Source: Sulfuriflexus sp032250955 | Lineage (GTDB): Bacteria > Pseudomonadota > Gammaproteobacteria > AKS1 | Direction of reading: 5' to 3' | Length of the DNA stretch: 58,476 nucleotides | Assembly: GCF_032250955.1 (NCBI RefSeq) | Contig: NZ_JAVVES010000007.1 | Coordinates: forward strand, 1-58,476 | Shown: one piece after another, positions 21,948 through 32,288 of the stretch | Numbering within the stretch: the stretch's first letter is position 1 | Layout: every line of letters starts with the position of its first letter | The notes under the pieces: model-generated | Seen by the model: the letters and a program-made list of their open reading frames with translations, nothing else | The model's database searches: none | What the model was told of the DNA's origin: nothing | Program-made: the position numbers and the translations under genes

Positions 21948-24900
21948 TCACGAGACAAATTGGGGCGATGTTCTCATCCGGCTCGGGCTGGCCGAGAAGC
22001 CGCCGTAAGCCGCGGCAAGTATAGTGGCGCAGATCATCGGCGATGAGATAGAAGCAGGGTAACACAACCAGGATCAGGACCGTGGCAAATAACAGGCCAA
22101 CACCAAGGCTGACGGCCATCGGCGACAGGAACGCGGTCTGGCCGGTGGCGAAGAAGATGAGTGGCGAGATGCCCAGGAAGGTCGTGATCGTCGTCAACAG
22201 GATGGGACGAATACGCACCCGCCCCGCCTCGATCACGGCCTCGATACGGTCCCAGCCCTGGGCACGCAGGCGCTTGATGAAGTCGACCAGAATCAGGGAA
22301 TCATTCACGACGATCCCGGACAGCGCAAGAAAGCCGACCAGGGACAGGAACTGCAAGTGATAACCGAACACGGCATGACCTATGATCACACCGCTGATGC
22401 CAAACGGAATGGCGAACATGACCACCAGCGGGTCCAGCAGGGAACGGAACAGCGCGATGAGAATAAAATAAATGATCGCCAGCGCAACGAAGGTCGCACG
22501 GATCATGTCGGCGATGGAATCAGCCGCCTCTTTCTTTTCCCCCAGGAAGACCAGGTCGTAACCCGGGCGGCGCTCCGGCAAATCTGCGAATTGCTGACGG
22601 ATCTGTTCCGCGGCTTCCAGTGGCGTAATGATCTCGCTATTCACCTCCGCGGTGACCGTGGCCAGACGCTGGCCGCCACGCCGGCTCACCGCGTTGAGGC
22701 CTCGGCCGATGTCGATATCAGCCACCTCACCGAGATAAATCGCCTCCCCGCCAGGCAGGGTTATGCGCAGCCTCTTCAACTGTGATGAGGTTTCCCGCCA
22801 GTCTTCCGGGTAAATGACGCGTACCGGGATACGCTTGTCTCGCCAGGTCACATACGTCACCTCCAGACCCAGGAAGCCGCTGCGCACGGCATTGGCCAGG
22901 TCACGTTGCGTCAGCCCCAACTGCCGGCCACGTTCATTCAGTGTGTATCGGTATTCAAGCTTGCCGCTTTCCATGTCCTGACGCGCATCGTGGACCCCGG
23001 ACAGGCTGCGCAGGTAGTCGCGGATGGCGATGGCCTCTTCCTGCAACACCGCTATATCGTGGCCGCGCACACCGACCTCAATGTCGGCACCGGCGGGCCC
23101 GCCCTGTGGCCGCAGGATGGAAAGTCGCTGCACGCCGTTTATCCGCGCTATTCTTTCCCGAACGGCATCAATGATCTCGTTGGCATCGCGTTGCCGCGTG
23201 CCTTCGCGTTCAAACCGCAAGTTCACCACGGGCGTTACCCAACGCTCGATAAAACCCTGCGGCTCCTGCTTCTTCAGGTCGATAACCAGCTGGATATAAT
23301 GGCTGCCAAAACGGAAGCGGTTGAAGTCAATAATGGTGATACCAACATTCGTCAGCATGGTCTTTAGCTCGTTGTCGGCAACCACTTCCTCGATCGCGCT
23401 TTCCGCCTTGGCGGCAAGGCGGCGTGAGTCATCGATACTGAAGGTGCTCGGGGCCTCGATATTGACAAAAAACTGGCCAATGTCGACGTTACCGAACAAC
23501 TGGAATGGCAGGCGGGTTTGCGCGAACACGACCAGGATCAGCAACACCCCGACTGTGGCCAGGCTGACCAGGTAGCGGCTGTGCACGGCGCGCCGCAAGA
23601 CCTTCAGGTATCTCTGCAGCCAGGCGGACCAATCGACAAAACGGGAGTGGTTGCTCTTTTCGACGCGCAACACTTCAGCCGCATGGGAAGGCAGGACACC
23701 GAACGCCTCGAGCAGGGAACCCAGCAGGGCAAATATGACCACCGCCGGAATAACCGCGATAAAGGTGCCGAGTGTGCCGCCGATCGAGAACATCGGCAGG
23801 AAGGCCGCAATCGTGGTAGTGGTCGAGGCAATGACCGGCCAGAACACTTCACTGGCGCCGGTCTGCGCGGCCTTATAGCGCGGCATACCCTCTTCCATGT
23901 GCCGGTATACATTCTCGGTCACAATGATCGCATCATCAACGATCATGCCCAGCGCAATCAGGAACGCGAACAGTGAAATCATGTTAATGGTGTAACCAAA
24001 GTAATTGATCATGATGATCGCAAACAGGAATGACACCGGGATACCCATCGCGGTGATAAAGGCCACGCGAAAATTCAGGAACAGGTACAGCGACAGCAGT
24101 ACCAGCACCAGGCCCACCAGCCCCGATGACTTCACCGTGTTCAGGCGGGTTTTGACATAGACCGACAGGTCACTGAACAGGCCGATGTGCAGGCTTCCCG
24201 GCAATTCGTCCTCGAGCTGTGCGGCCAGCACCCGCACACGATTGGCCACCTCGATAGTAGAGGCCTCGACCGTCTTGGTGATGGTCAGGTTGACCGACGG
24301 CTTGCCATTAAAACGGCCCAGGGTTTGTGCCTCTTCAAGGCGTAACTCGACGCGGGCAACCTCTCCCAGCAGGAGTTGTCCACCACGGTCGTTGGTTCGC
24401 AACGGGATCCCGGCCAGCCCCTCGACATCCGGAGTCGTTCCCTTGCCGCGCAGGAGAATGTCGCCCTCCACGGATTTGATCGAACCACCCGGGATATCGT
24501 TGAGATTATCACGCAGGGCACTGATCACGCTGCCGAGGGGAACCTTGCGCGCGGCGAGTTGCTCCGGATCGACTATTGCCCAGAGTTCCCATTCCCGGTC
24601 GCCGGCCACACCGACGCTGGCAACACCGGGGATCTGTAATAACTTGCGTTTCACCTGCTCGGCCTGGGTATACAGTTCGCCGCGAGCGATCTCACCATAG
24701 AGGGCGACGCTGATCACCGGGAAGCGGGTTTCGAGGCGAACCACCTCGGGGTCTTCGATCAGGTCCGGCAAGTCCGTAATACGACTAATGCGATCCCGGG
24801 CGTCATTGAGAAATTCATCGATATTCGTGCCCGGCTTTAACTCGATCATAACCGTCGATACGCTTTCCTGGCTCACCGAGGTAATGACGTCGATATCCGC

Positions 24901-25122
24901 GACACCATCAAACTCCTCCTCGATCGGCAAGGTCACCTGCCGGTCGACCTCTTCCGGGGTCGCGCCCTCGAACACGGTGCTGATGCGTACCTTGTCGAGC
25001 TCAACCGCCGGAAACATTTCCTGCGGCATGACCTGCCATGACAGCACCCCCATAATAAGGACGATGACCAGCAGCATGTTGGTCAGCAGGGGGTTATTGA
25101 TACTGAAGCGAATAAGGAACAT
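21922..25122 (-). CDS. RND-family efflux transporter (AcrB/HAE-type inner-membrane subunit)
   Basis: This 1066-residue proton-driven pump subunit shows the RND architecture: two repeats of one N-terminal helix, a large periplasmic loop and five further helices. The start IRFSINNPLLTNMLLVIVL is the first helix, and the proton-relay Asp pair lies in ALGMIVDDAIIVTENVYRHMEEG in helix 4. The matching C-terminal helix contains SGIVVNDSLILVDFI. It is of the AcrB-like multidrug or lipophile exporter group rather than the heavy-metal CusA type. The adaptor gene lies five bases upstream. No TolC-like outer-membrane channel is encoded nearby, so a shared one is probably used. Confidence 0.92.
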   Translation of the reverse strand: MFLIRFSINNPLLTNMLLVIVLIMGVLSWQVMPQEMFPAVELDKVRISTVFEGATPEEVDRQVTLPIEEEFDGVADIDVITSVSQESVSTVMIELKPGTNIDEFLNDARDRISRITDLPDLIEDPEVVRLETRFPVISVALYGEIARGELYTQAEQVKRKLLQIPGVASVGVAGDREWELWAIVDPEQLAARKVPLGSVISALRDNLNDIPGGSIKSVEGDILLRGKGTTPDVEGLAGIPLRTNDRGGQLLLGEVARVELRLEEAQTLGRFNGKPSVNLTITKTVEASTIEVANRVRVLAAQLEDELPGSLHIGLFSDLSVYVKTRLNTVKSSGLVGLVLVLLSLYLFLNFRVAFITAMGIPVSFLFAIIMINYFGYTINMISLFAFLIALGMIVDDAIIVTENVYRHMEEGMPRYKAAQTGASEVFWPVIASTTTTIAAFLPMFSIGGTLGTFIAVIPAVVIFALLGSLLEAFGVLPSHAAEVLRVEKSNHSRFVDWSAWLQRYLKVLRRAVHSRYLVSLATVGVLLILVVFAQTRLPFQLFGNVDIGQFFVNIEAPSTFSIDDSRRLAAKAESAIEEVVADNELKTMLTNVGITIIDFNRFRFGSHYIQLVIDLKKQEPQGFIERWVTPVVNLRFEREGTRQRDANEIIDAVRERIARINGVQRLSILRPQGGPAGADIEVGVRGHDIAVLQEEAIAIRDYLRSLSGVHDARQDMESGKLEYRYTLNERGRQLGLTQRDLANAVRSGFLGLEVTYVTWRDKRIPVRVIYPEDWRETSSQLKRLRITLPGGEAIYLGEVADIDIGRGLNAVSRRGGQRLATVTAEVNSEIITPLEAAEQIRQQFADLPERRPGYDLVFLGEKKEAADSIADMIRATFVALAIIYFILIALFRSLLDPLVVMFAIPFGISGVIIGHAVFGYHLQFLSLVGFLALSGIVVNDSLILVDFIKRLRAQGWDRIEAVIEAGRVRIRPILLTTITTFLGISPLIFFATGQTAFLSPMAVSLGVGLLFATVLILVVLPCFYLIADDLRHYTCRGLRRLLGQPEPDENIAPICLVSEHPAEND

Positions 25123-25127
25123 CGTAT

Positions 25128-26309
25128 TTACCGGCTGATGTTCACTGTCTGGCCGTGGCTCAAAGTAGCGACGTTATCGGCGACAATGACCTCCTCCTCC
25201 CGCAGTCCGTGCGTCACGACCACCTGCTCGGCATGGCGCAGGCCGGTACGCACCTCGCGGCGTTCAAGCTGGTTTTCGTGAATAACAAAGACATAGGCCT
25301 GTCCATCCTCATAGAGAACGCTCGCCACCGGCACGGCCAGTACCGAGTCCAACGGGCTCAACGGCAGCCGCGTCCGGGCCAGGCCACCCGGTAACAAACC
25401 CTCACCCGGCAGGCGAATCCGCAGGGCATGGGTAAAGGTACTGGGGTCCGGGTCACTGCGCAGGGCAATGATATGCCCTGGTATCTCGCGGCCTTCCGCC
25501 CCGATACTGACCTCCTGCTGCAGGTGCAGCGCCGCGGCGGCCGCGCCAGAAACCTCGGCATAAAAGTCCATTTGCGCCAGGTCCACCAACTCCACGGCCG
25601 TGCTCGCCGGGGTGACGTAGTCACCGGGCTCAATCTCTACCGTGTTCACCGTGCCGGGGAACGGTGCGCGGAGTATCGTGCGCTGCAGGTTACGCTGTGC
25701 CCGGGCCAGTGCCGCCTGGTAGGTATTCAGGCGCGCCGCGGCAGTCTCGACGCTGTATTGCAGCTGTGCCTCGGCGGACTCCAGTTGCAGCAGGCGCTGG
25801 CGAGCCTGATCCAGACGCGAGGCCGACACCAGGGATTCTGCCCCGAGCTTCTCCAGGCGAGCCACTTCATTCGCCTGTAGCTCTTTGTCTTTTATGGATA
25901 TTTTTAGAAGCCAGCGGTCGCGCTTGATAGCTGCCTGTTCCATCTCCAGGCGAGCCTGCGCCTCGGCAAGAGCATCACGGGCATCACCGTCTTCCAGGCT
26001 CAGCAACAAGGCCCCCGCGCCGACAACCTCGCCCGGCTCAACATGGCGAGCCGCGAGCTGACCACTGATTTCAAAGCGTAACAGGGCACGATTGGCCGGC
26101 TGCAGCCGCCCGGTGACCTCGACCTGCGGACGCAGATCCACGCTCTCGACCACGAAGTCTTGCACGCTTACGGCTGCCAACGGCTCCGGCGTGGCTATTT
26201 TGTCTGGCCGACTTAGCAACAGGAGGAGTACAATAAGTATGGTTGCACCAACAATGGCTACTGCACTAACAATTTGCCTGGATAGGCTTTTTTTTGATTC
26301 TTTTGTCAC
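25128..26309 (-). CDS. RND efflux periplasmic adaptor (membrane fusion protein)
   Basis: This 393-residue adaptor links the RND pump to an outer-membrane channel. It has an N-terminal membrane anchor (about 13-32), a lipoyl half-motif (GQLAARHVEPGEVVGAGALL), a helical coiled-coil hairpin (about 110-215), the second lipoyl half (ILRAPFPGTVNTVEIEPGDYV) and beta-barrel and membrane-proximal domains to the end. No lipoprotein cysteine is present, so it is membrane-anchored by the helix. It is the first gene of the efflux operon and is divergent from lptD, with 108 bp between their starts. Confidence 0.9.
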   Translation of the reverse strand: MTKESKKSLSRQIVSAVAIVGATILIVLLLLLSRPDKIATPEPLAAVSVQDFVVESVDLRPQVEVTGRLQPANRALLRFEISGQLAARHVEPGEVVGAGALLLSLEDGDARDALAEAQARLEMEQAAIKRDRWLLKISIKDKELQANEVARLEKLGAESLVSASRLDQARQRLLQLESAEAQLQYSVETAAARLNTYQAALARAQRNLQRTILRAPFPGTVNTVEIEPGDYVTPASTAVELVDLAQMDFYAEVSGAAAAALHLQQEVSIGAEGREIPGHIIALRSDPDPSTFTHALRIRLPGEGLLPGGLARTRLPLSPLDSVLAVPVASVLYEDGQAYVFVIHENQLERREVRTGLRHAEQVVVTHGLREEEVIVADNVATLSHGQTVNISR

Positions 26310-26417
26310 AATTTCCGGCTATCCCTGATAAAAAATTTGAAGCAGGTGTCATTCTATGCGATTTTAGGCGGCCCCACGATGGGGGTGGGATAATAAAACA
26401 AAATTCAGATATCACGC

Positions 26418-29099
26418 GTGAAAAATACTCATAAACTTTTTAGTGCCTTGCTTGGTGCCGGGCTGGTCATATTGCATTCACCGGTTGTGCATGCCGCGAG
26501 GTCGACAGGCTGGGACTGTCAAAAGACCCCGGCCGGCCTGTGGGAATGCAACCCCGACGAGACGCTGCCCGCAGCCGCGCCGGCGCCGGCGACGACAGCG
26601 CCGATTCAGGGACCCGTGACGCCACCCATCACCGCTCTGCCAGTGGCCGATGAGCCAGAACCGGCACAACAAACCGAGGCCGAGGCCGACCAGGCAACCA
26701 GCACCGAGCAGACGCCGGCCAGCAGCGAGGCAGAAACGGTAGCGGCACCGACAGCGGAGCCCGAACCACGACCGACCCCACCGGCCGACACCAGCAATGC
26801 CGCCGAAACGGCAGCGGAACAGCCCGTGCCTGAACCGGCACCCGAAACAGAACCGCGCCCTGCTGCCCTGGCCAGCAAACCCCAAACTGCGCTGAGTACA
26901 ACACGGCCTGTCGCTGTTGCCGACAAGCAAGCTACCGACACCCCGGAGCTTTGCCCGGTCCAGCCCCGGCCGCCACGCATCCCTGTGCCCGCCGAAGGTC
27001 GTGCCAGTGCCGAATTGCACCTGAGTGCCGACGAGGCCGATGTGGCCAAGGAAGGTGTTTCACACTTCCGGGGCAACGTGGAAATCAGACGTGCTGATCA
27101 GCACCTGAATGCCGATAACATCGATTATGATCGCGACAAGGAACTCCTGCTTGCCAGGGGGAATGTCAGCCTCTATGACAATGAGCTGCGCATTGACGGC
27201 GAAACCGCCCGTGTCGACCTGAATGCCGACCAGGGCGTGGTAGAAAAGGCCGACTTCCTGCTTTATGAACGCCAGGGCCGGGGCACGGCGGAAAAGATTC
27301 GCCGCGACGGTGCCGGCAACAAGACCCAGCTCGACGTTACCACCTACACCACCTGCCCGCCCGGCAATGAGGACTGGCAGCTGAAGGCCGACAAGATCAA
27401 GCTCGACCATAATGAAGGTGTCGGTACCGCCCGCGATGTGTCGGTGCGCTTCAAGGGTATTCCATTTTTCTACAGCCCGTGGCTGACCTTCCCGATCGAT
27501 GACCGTCGCAAGACCGGTTTCCTCACCCCGAGTTTCGGCAGCTCCGATGATGACGGCTTTGAGATCATCGCCCCGTATTACTGGAATATCGCCCCGTACC
27601 GTGACGCGACCCTGACGCCACGCTTCATGGGCAAGCGCGGCCTGCAACTGGCGGGGGAATACCGTTTCCTGAACAAGGACAACGAGGGCCAGTTCAACGC
27701 TGAACTGTTGCCGAGTGACGACCTCTACAATGATGACCGTTATCTGTTCGCCTACAGGAATCAGGTTCGCTTCACGCCGCGCCTGACCGCCAACGCCGAT
27801 CTCAATTATGTCTCCGATGACGAATACTTTGAAGACCTGGGTACTGACATCTCCCTGACCAGCCAGACACACCTGAACCGTTATGTGAACGTGAATTACT
27901 ACGGTGATTTCTGGAATGTCAGCGGTCTGCTGCAGGGCTATGAAACAGTTGGTAATGCAGCGCAGCCCTACGAGCGCCTGCCGCAGGTTCTTTTCAACAT
28001 GAACCTGCCGGATCAGCATGGGGGTCTCGACTACGGCCTGCGCGCCGAGGCTGTGCAGTTCGAGCATAGCAGCAACGCCACCGGTACCCGCATCGACATC
28101 GAACCGAGCGTGAGCCTGCCACTGCAAAACAACTATGGCTTTATCACCCCGAAGTTCGCCTTGCGCCACACCCGCTATAATCTCGACGATGTTGCCACCG
28201 CCATCGATGACAACCCGGATCGTACCGTGCCGATCTTCAGCATCGACAGTGGCCTGTTCTTCGAGCGTGACATGAGCTGGGGCGATCGCAACCTGCTGCA
28301 GACCCTGGAACCGCGCCTGTACTACCTGAACGTGGCACACCGCAACCAGGATAATCTCATCGTCAACGAAGCCGGCCAGGACGTGGTCTTTGACAGCGGC
28401 CTGTTTGATTTCAGTTTCTCGCAGTTATTCCGTGAGAACCGCTTCAGCGGGGCCGACCGTATCGGCGACACCAACCAGCTGACCGCCGCGCTGACGACCC
28501 GGATCATCGATCAAAACAGCGGCCTGGAACGCTTGTCAGCGAGTATCGGCCAGATCTATTATTTTGAAGATCGCAAGGTTAACCTGCCGGGGGTAGCCGA
28601 CCAGACCGAAAACAGCTCTGACGTGGTCGCGGAGGTCAGCGCCCGCCTGACCCGGAACTGGAGCGCCCGTGCCGGTGGCCAATGGGATGTGCATGACAGT
28701 GTTACCGAGAAAAGTGTATTCTCCACCCGTTACCAGCCCGATGCGGATCGCGTCTTCAACCTGGCCTACCGCCATCGTCGCGGCCTGCTCGAGCAGGTCG
28801 ATACATCGGTCAGCTGGCCTGTCAACCGGCAGTGGAACGTGGTCGGACGCTGGAACTATGCGCTGGACCGTTCCCGCACCATTGATGCCTTTGCCGGCTT
28901 CGAATATGAAAGCTGTTGCTGGATTGGTCGCGTCGTCGCGCGGCAGTTCATCAATGACCTCGATCAGGAAGACGAAAACTTCGCCATCCTGTTCCAACTT
29001 GAGTTAAAAGGCCTCACCAGCTTCGGTGACAAGGTCAACAAACTCATCGGTGAGGGCGTCCTCGGCTATGGCCGCGATACCTTTACCGACGAGTTTTAA
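26418..29099 (+). CDS. lptD: LPS-assembly outer-membrane protein LptD
   Basis: LptD is the beta-barrel translocon that inserts lipopolysaccharide into the outer leaflet together with LptE. The 893-residue protein has a signal peptide (about 1-26), an LptA-like OstA domain (about 200-330; SHFRGNVEIRRADQHLNADNIDYD) and the barrel (about 345-893) ending RDTFTDEF with a C-terminal Phe. Cysteines at 34 and 44, in TTYTTCPPG and as the Cys-Cys pair in ESCCWIG fit the oxidative-folding pattern of the family. Between residues about 50 and 190 lies a long Pro/Ala/Glu/Thr-rich linker not found in E. coli LptD. Translation starts at GTG without an evident Shine-Dalgarno. Confidence 0.95.
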   Translation: MKNTHKLFSALLGAGLVILHSPVVHAARSTGWDCQKTPAGLWECNPDETLPAAAPAPATTAPIQGPVTPPITALPVADEPEPAQQTEAEADQATSTEQTPASSEAETVAAPTAEPEPRPTPPADTSNAAETAAEQPVPEPAPETEPRPAALASKPQTALSTTRPVAVADKQATDTPELCPVQPRPPRIPVPAEGRASAELHLSADEADVAKEGVSHFRGNVEIRRADQHLNADNIDYDRDKELLLARGNVSLYDNELRIDGETARVDLNADQGVVEKADFLLYERQGRGTAEKIRRDGAGNKTQLDVTTYTTCPPGNEDWQLKADKIKLDHNEGVGTARDVSVRFKGIPFFYSPWLTFPIDDRRKTGFLTPSFGSSDDDGFEIIAPYYWNIAPYRDATLTPRFMGKRGLQLAGEYRFLNKDNEGQFNAELLPSDDLYNDDRYLFAYRNQVRFTPRLTANADLNYVSDDEYFEDLGTDISLTSQTHLNRYVNVNYYGDFWNVSGLLQGYETVGNAAQPYERLPQVLFNMNLPDQHGGLDYGLRAEAVQFEHSSNATGTRIDIEPSVSLPLQNNYGFITPKFALRHTRYNLDDVATAIDDNPDRTVPIFSIDSGLFFERDMSWGDRNLLQTLEPRLYYLNVAHRNQDNLIVNEAGQDVVFDSGLFDFSFSQLFRENRFSGADRIGDTNQLTAALTTRIIDQNSGLERLSASIGQIYYFEDRKVNLPGVADQTENSSDVVAEVSARLTRNWSARAGGQWDVHDSVTEKSVFSTRYQPDADRVFNLAYRHRRGLLEQVDTSVSWPVNRQWNVVGRWNYALDRSRTIDAFAGFEYESCCWIGRVVARQFINDLDQEDENFAILFQLELKGLTSFGDKVNKLIGEGVLGYGRDTFTDEF

Positions 29100-29117
29100 G
29101 TTTGTAGAGAAAATATC

Positions 29118-30404
29118 ATGCGTAGTTTTATTCTGTTAGCCGGTTTACTGGCCGCCCTGTCTGTGCAAGCCGCCGTCGTGCCGGTCGATCGTATCGTTGC
29201 CGTGGTCAATGATGATGTCATCATGAAAAGTGAACTGGAGACACGTTTACGCACCATCAAGGGACAACTCCAGCAACGCAACACGCCGTTGCCGCCGGAA
29301 GCGGACCTGCGCAAACAGGTTCTCGAGCGCCTGGTCCTGAATCAGCTGCAGCTACAGGCCGCGACCCGCCTGGGCATCCGTGTCAGTGATCAACGCCTGA
29401 ATGCCTCCATCGCCCGCATTGCCAGCCAGAACAGGCTGAACATTGCCGATTTCCGCCGCACCCTCGAACGTGACGGCTTTGACTTTGATGTCTTCCGTGA
29501 AGATATCCGTCGTGAAATGATCATCAGCCAACTGGTCCAGCGTGCCGTCAAACAGCGCATCAACATCACCGAACAGGAAGTCAGCAACTTTCTCGCCACC
29601 AACCAGCAACAATCTTCTGCCGCTGATGAATACCGCCTGTCGCATATTCTCATCTCGCTGCCCGAAGCGGCCAGCGCCGAGCAGGTAGAAGCGGCACAGC
29701 GCAAGGCCGATGCCACCGTCGCCAAATTGCGCGCCGGTGCCGACTTCAGCCAGGTTGCAGCAACCAGCTCCGCCGGCCAGCAGGCCTTTGAAGGCGGGGA
29801 TCTCGGCTGGCGTAAAGTCGCCCAGTTGCCCAGCCTGTTTACCGACATCGTAACCGGCATGGGCAAGGGCGATATCAGTGACCCCATCCGCAGCCCGAGC
29901 GGTTTTCATATTGTCCAGGTCGCCGATGTCCGTGGCCAGGAGCAACGCCATGTCACCAGGCAGAGCCTGGCGCGGCATATTCTCATCCGTACCGACGAAC
30001 TGACCTCGGACGCAGATGCGCGTAACCGCCTCACCCAGTTGCTGATCCGCCTTGAGGGAGGAGAAGACTTCGCGACCCTGGCACGCGCGCATTCCGATGA
30101 CCCCGGTTCGGCCGCCAACGGCGGCGAGCTGGGCTGGACCAGCCCCGGTGCCCTCGTGCCACAGTTTGAGGACGCCATGAACAAGCTCGAACCGGGACAG
30201 ATCAGTCAGCCGTTCCAGTCCCCCTTCGGCTGGCATATTGTGCAACTGATGGATCGGCGCGCGCATGATGACACCGACCAGTTCATGAAGAACAAGGCCC
30301 GTGAGTTCCTGACGGAGCGCAAGGTCGAGGAAGAGACCGAGACCTGGCTGCGCCGACTGCGTGACGAGGCCTATGTTGAATATCGCCTGGAAGACAATTT
30401 TTAA
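29118..30404 (+). CDS. surA: Periplasmic chaperone/peptidyl-prolyl isomerase SurA
   Basis: SurA escorts unfolded outer-membrane proteins, including LptD, across the periplasm. The 428-residue protein matches E. coli SurA in length and order: signal peptide (about 1-19), N-terminal chaperone domain starting PVDRIVAVVNDDVIMKSEL, two parvulin domains (YRLSHILISLPEAA onward, and ARHILIRTDEL onward, with GGELGW and FGWHIVQLMDRR) and a C-terminal helix. It follows lptD by 18 bp and precedes pdxA by 54 bp, the conserved gammaproteobacterial order. Confidence 0.97.
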   Translation: MRSFILLAGLLAALSVQAAVVPVDRIVAVVNDDVIMKSELETRLRTIKGQLQQRNTPLPPEADLRKQVLERLVLNQLQLQAATRLGIRVSDQRLNASIARIASQNRLNIADFRRTLERDGFDFDVFREDIRREMIISQLVQRAVKQRINITEQEVSNFLATNQQQSSAADEYRLSHILISLPEAASAEQVEAAQRKADATVAKLRAGADFSQVAATSSAGQQAFEGGDLGWRKVAQLPSLFTDIVTGMGKGDISDPIRSPSGFHIVQVADVRGQEQRHVTRQSLARHILIRTDELTSDADARNRLTQLLIRLEGGEDFATLARAHSDDPGSAANGGELGWTSPGALVPQFEDAMNKLEPGQISQPFQSPFGWHIVQLMDRRAHDDTDQFMKNKAREFLTERKVEEETETWLRRLRDEAYVEYRLEDNF

Positions 30405-30458
30405 TCGCACGCCCAAATAGCCACTGCGCACATCGCCGCCAGGCGATACACTCACGCC

Positions 30459-31436
30459 ATGAATGACATCCCCCCACGCCTTGTTATCACCTCCGGTGAA
30501 CCCGCCGGTATCGGTCCGGACCTGTGCCTGCAGCTCAAGGCACCGCCCGCCGCCGAACTGGTTGTGCTGGGCGACCGCGAACTCATCGCCCGGCGCGCCC
30601 AACTGCTGGACATCGCCTTCGACTGGCCAGAATACGATCCCGACATAGTCAGGCCCGGCCAGATCAGTTTGCAGCATATTCCGCTCGAGGTCCCCTGCGA
30701 GCCCGGACAACTCGACGCAGCCAATGCGAATTACGTACTGGCATTAATCCGCCAGGCCACCATGGGTTGCCTGACCGGGGAATTCGCCGCCATGGTCACA
30801 GCACCGATTCACAAGGGCATTATCAATGAAGCCGGCGCACGTTTTAGCGGCCATACCGAGTATCTTGCCGAACTCTGCAACATCGACACCCCGCCGGTGA
30901 TGATGCTGGCCACCGAGGGCCTGCGCGTGGCGCTGGCGACCACCCACCTGCCACTGGCCGAGGTTAGCCGGCATATCAGCCGTGAATCGCTGACCACGAT
31001 CCTGACTATCCTCAACAATGAATTGCGCTCGCATTTCGGTATCGAGACCCCCTCCATCCTGGTCTGCGGCCTGAACCCGCACGCCGGGGAAAATGGCCAT
31101 CTGGGCCGTGAAGAGATTGATGTGATAGAACCCGCGCTGGCTGCCTTGCGCGAACAGGGGCTGCGGCTGCAAGGCCCGCTGCCGGCCGATACCCTGTTTA
31201 CGCCCCCTTACCTGGAGCAGGCCGATGCCGTGCTGGCCATGTATCATGACCAGGGTCTGCCGGTCCTCAAGCATATGGGCTTCGGCCGGGCCGTGAATAT
31301 TACCCTCGGCCTGCCAATCATCCGTACCTCGGTCGACCACGGCACGGCCCTCGACCTGGCCGGCACAGGCCGGGCCGATGCCGGCAGCATGGCGGTTGCC
31401 ATCAACACGGCACTCGAGATGGTGCGCGCGGCATGA
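30459..31436 (+). CDS. pdxA: 4-hydroxythreonine-4-phosphate dehydrogenase
   Basis: PdxA oxidises 4-phosphohydroxy-L-threonine with NAD in the vitamin B6 (pyridoxal 5'-phosphate) pathway. The 325-residue protein shows the family blocks VITSGEPAGIGPDL at the N terminus, TAPIHKGIINEAG, the metal-binding His in FSGHTEYLAEL, NPHAGENGHLG with its metal His, and YHDQGLPVLKHMGF with the third. The stop overlaps the rsmA start as ATGA, so the genes are translationally coupled. Confidence 0.96.
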   Translation: MNDIPPRLVITSGEPAGIGPDLCLQLKAPPAAELVVLGDRELIARRAQLLDIAFDWPEYDPDIVRPGQISLQHIPLEVPCEPGQLDAANANYVLALIRQATMGCLTGEFAAMVTAPIHKGIINEAGARFSGHTEYLAELCNIDTPPVMMLATEGLRVALATTHLPLAEVSRHISRESLTTILTILNNELRSHFGIETPSILVCGLNPHAGENGHLGREEIDVIEPALAALREQGLRLQGPLPADTLFTPPYLEQADAVLAMYHDQGLPVLKHMGFGRAVNITLGLPIIRTSVDHGTALDLAGTGRADAGSMAVAINTALEMVRAA

Positions 31437-32227
31437 GTGGTGGGCACCGGGCACGCAAGCGCTTCGGCCAGAACTTCCTCAACGACGCCAATATCATCGC
31501 GCATATTGTTGATGTGATTGATCCGCAGGCCGGTGATCACATGGTCGAGATTGGCCCGGGCCAGGCCGCCCTGACCGTGAAATTACTCGAACGGCTCGAC
31601 AGGCTCGATGTCATCGAGATCGATCGTGACCTGGTCGCCCGGCTCGAAGACCTGCGCGTGCAATTCCCCGGCCTGACCATCCACAGCGCCGATGCACTGC
31701 GCTTTGACTACCGCCGGTTACAGACTGATGATGAGCCACTGCGCGTGGTCGGTAACCTGCCGTACAACATCTCCACGCCGTTGCTGTTCCACCTGCTCGA
31801 GCAGGCCACGATCATCCGGGACATGCACTTCATGCTGCAAAAGGAAGTCGTGGAACGCATGGCCGCGCAACCCGGTGGCAGTGATTACGGTCGCCTCAGC
31901 ATCATGGTGCAGTACCGTTGTCAGGTCGATAACCTGTTCCGCGTCCCGCCCACAGCCTTCCGTCCCGCGCCCAAGGTCGATTCGGCCATCGTGCGCCTGG
32001 TCCCCCATGCCGAACTGCCGTACCCGGCCCGTGACGAGCAATACTTCGCCCGGCTCGTCAATCACGCCTTTACCCAGCGGCGCAAGACGCTGCGCAAGTC
32101 ACTAAAATCCTATGTCGCGGCGGCAAAGATGGAGGCCATCGGTATCGACCCGATGCGTCGTCCCGAGACGCTCAGCATTGCCGAATTTGTTGCCCTGGCA
32201 AACATCCGGCCCGAAGACGAACACTAG
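31433..32227 (+). CDS. rsmA: 16S rRNA dimethyladenosine transferase RsmA (KsgA)
   Basis: RsmA dimethylates two adjacent adenines near the 3' end of 16S rRNA during small-subunit maturation. The 264-residue enzyme has KRFGQNFLND at the start, the SAM motif VEIGPGQAALT (Gly-rich) and the catalytic NLPYNISTPLLF motif (IV), followed by the C-terminal helical domain. Its start overlaps pdxA. In the usual operon apaG-apaH follow directly; here a 5.2-kb block with purEK and other genes intervenes. Confidence 0.96.
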   Translation: MSGGHRARKRFGQNFLNDANIIAHIVDVIDPQAGDHMVEIGPGQAALTVKLLERLDRLDVIEIDRDLVARLEDLRVQFPGLTIHSADALRFDYRRLQTDDEPLRVVGNLPYNISTPLLFHLLEQATIIRDMHFMLQKEVVERMAAQPGGSDYGRLSIMVQYRCQVDNLFRVPPTAFRPAPKVDSAIVRLVPHAELPYPARDEQYFARLVNHAFTQRRKTLRKSLKSYVAAAKMEAIGIDPMRRPETLSIAEFVALANIRPEDEH

Positions 32228-32288
32228 CCGGGGAACCGGATAGAATGCATATACCGAGTTTATCGGGTCTGAACGGCCACTTTTACGC

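Noticed and set aside
27060..28340. A 426-codon open frame on the minus strand opposite lptD
   Set aside because: It is opposite a well-supported gene with intact LptD motifs; the frame is a by-product of GC-rich codon use and has no family-like motif or ribosome site.
29352..30710. A 452-codon open frame on the minus strand opposite surA and pdxA
   Set aside because: Both plus-strand genes are certain; the antisense product is Gly/Ala/Leu-rich with no recognisable domain.
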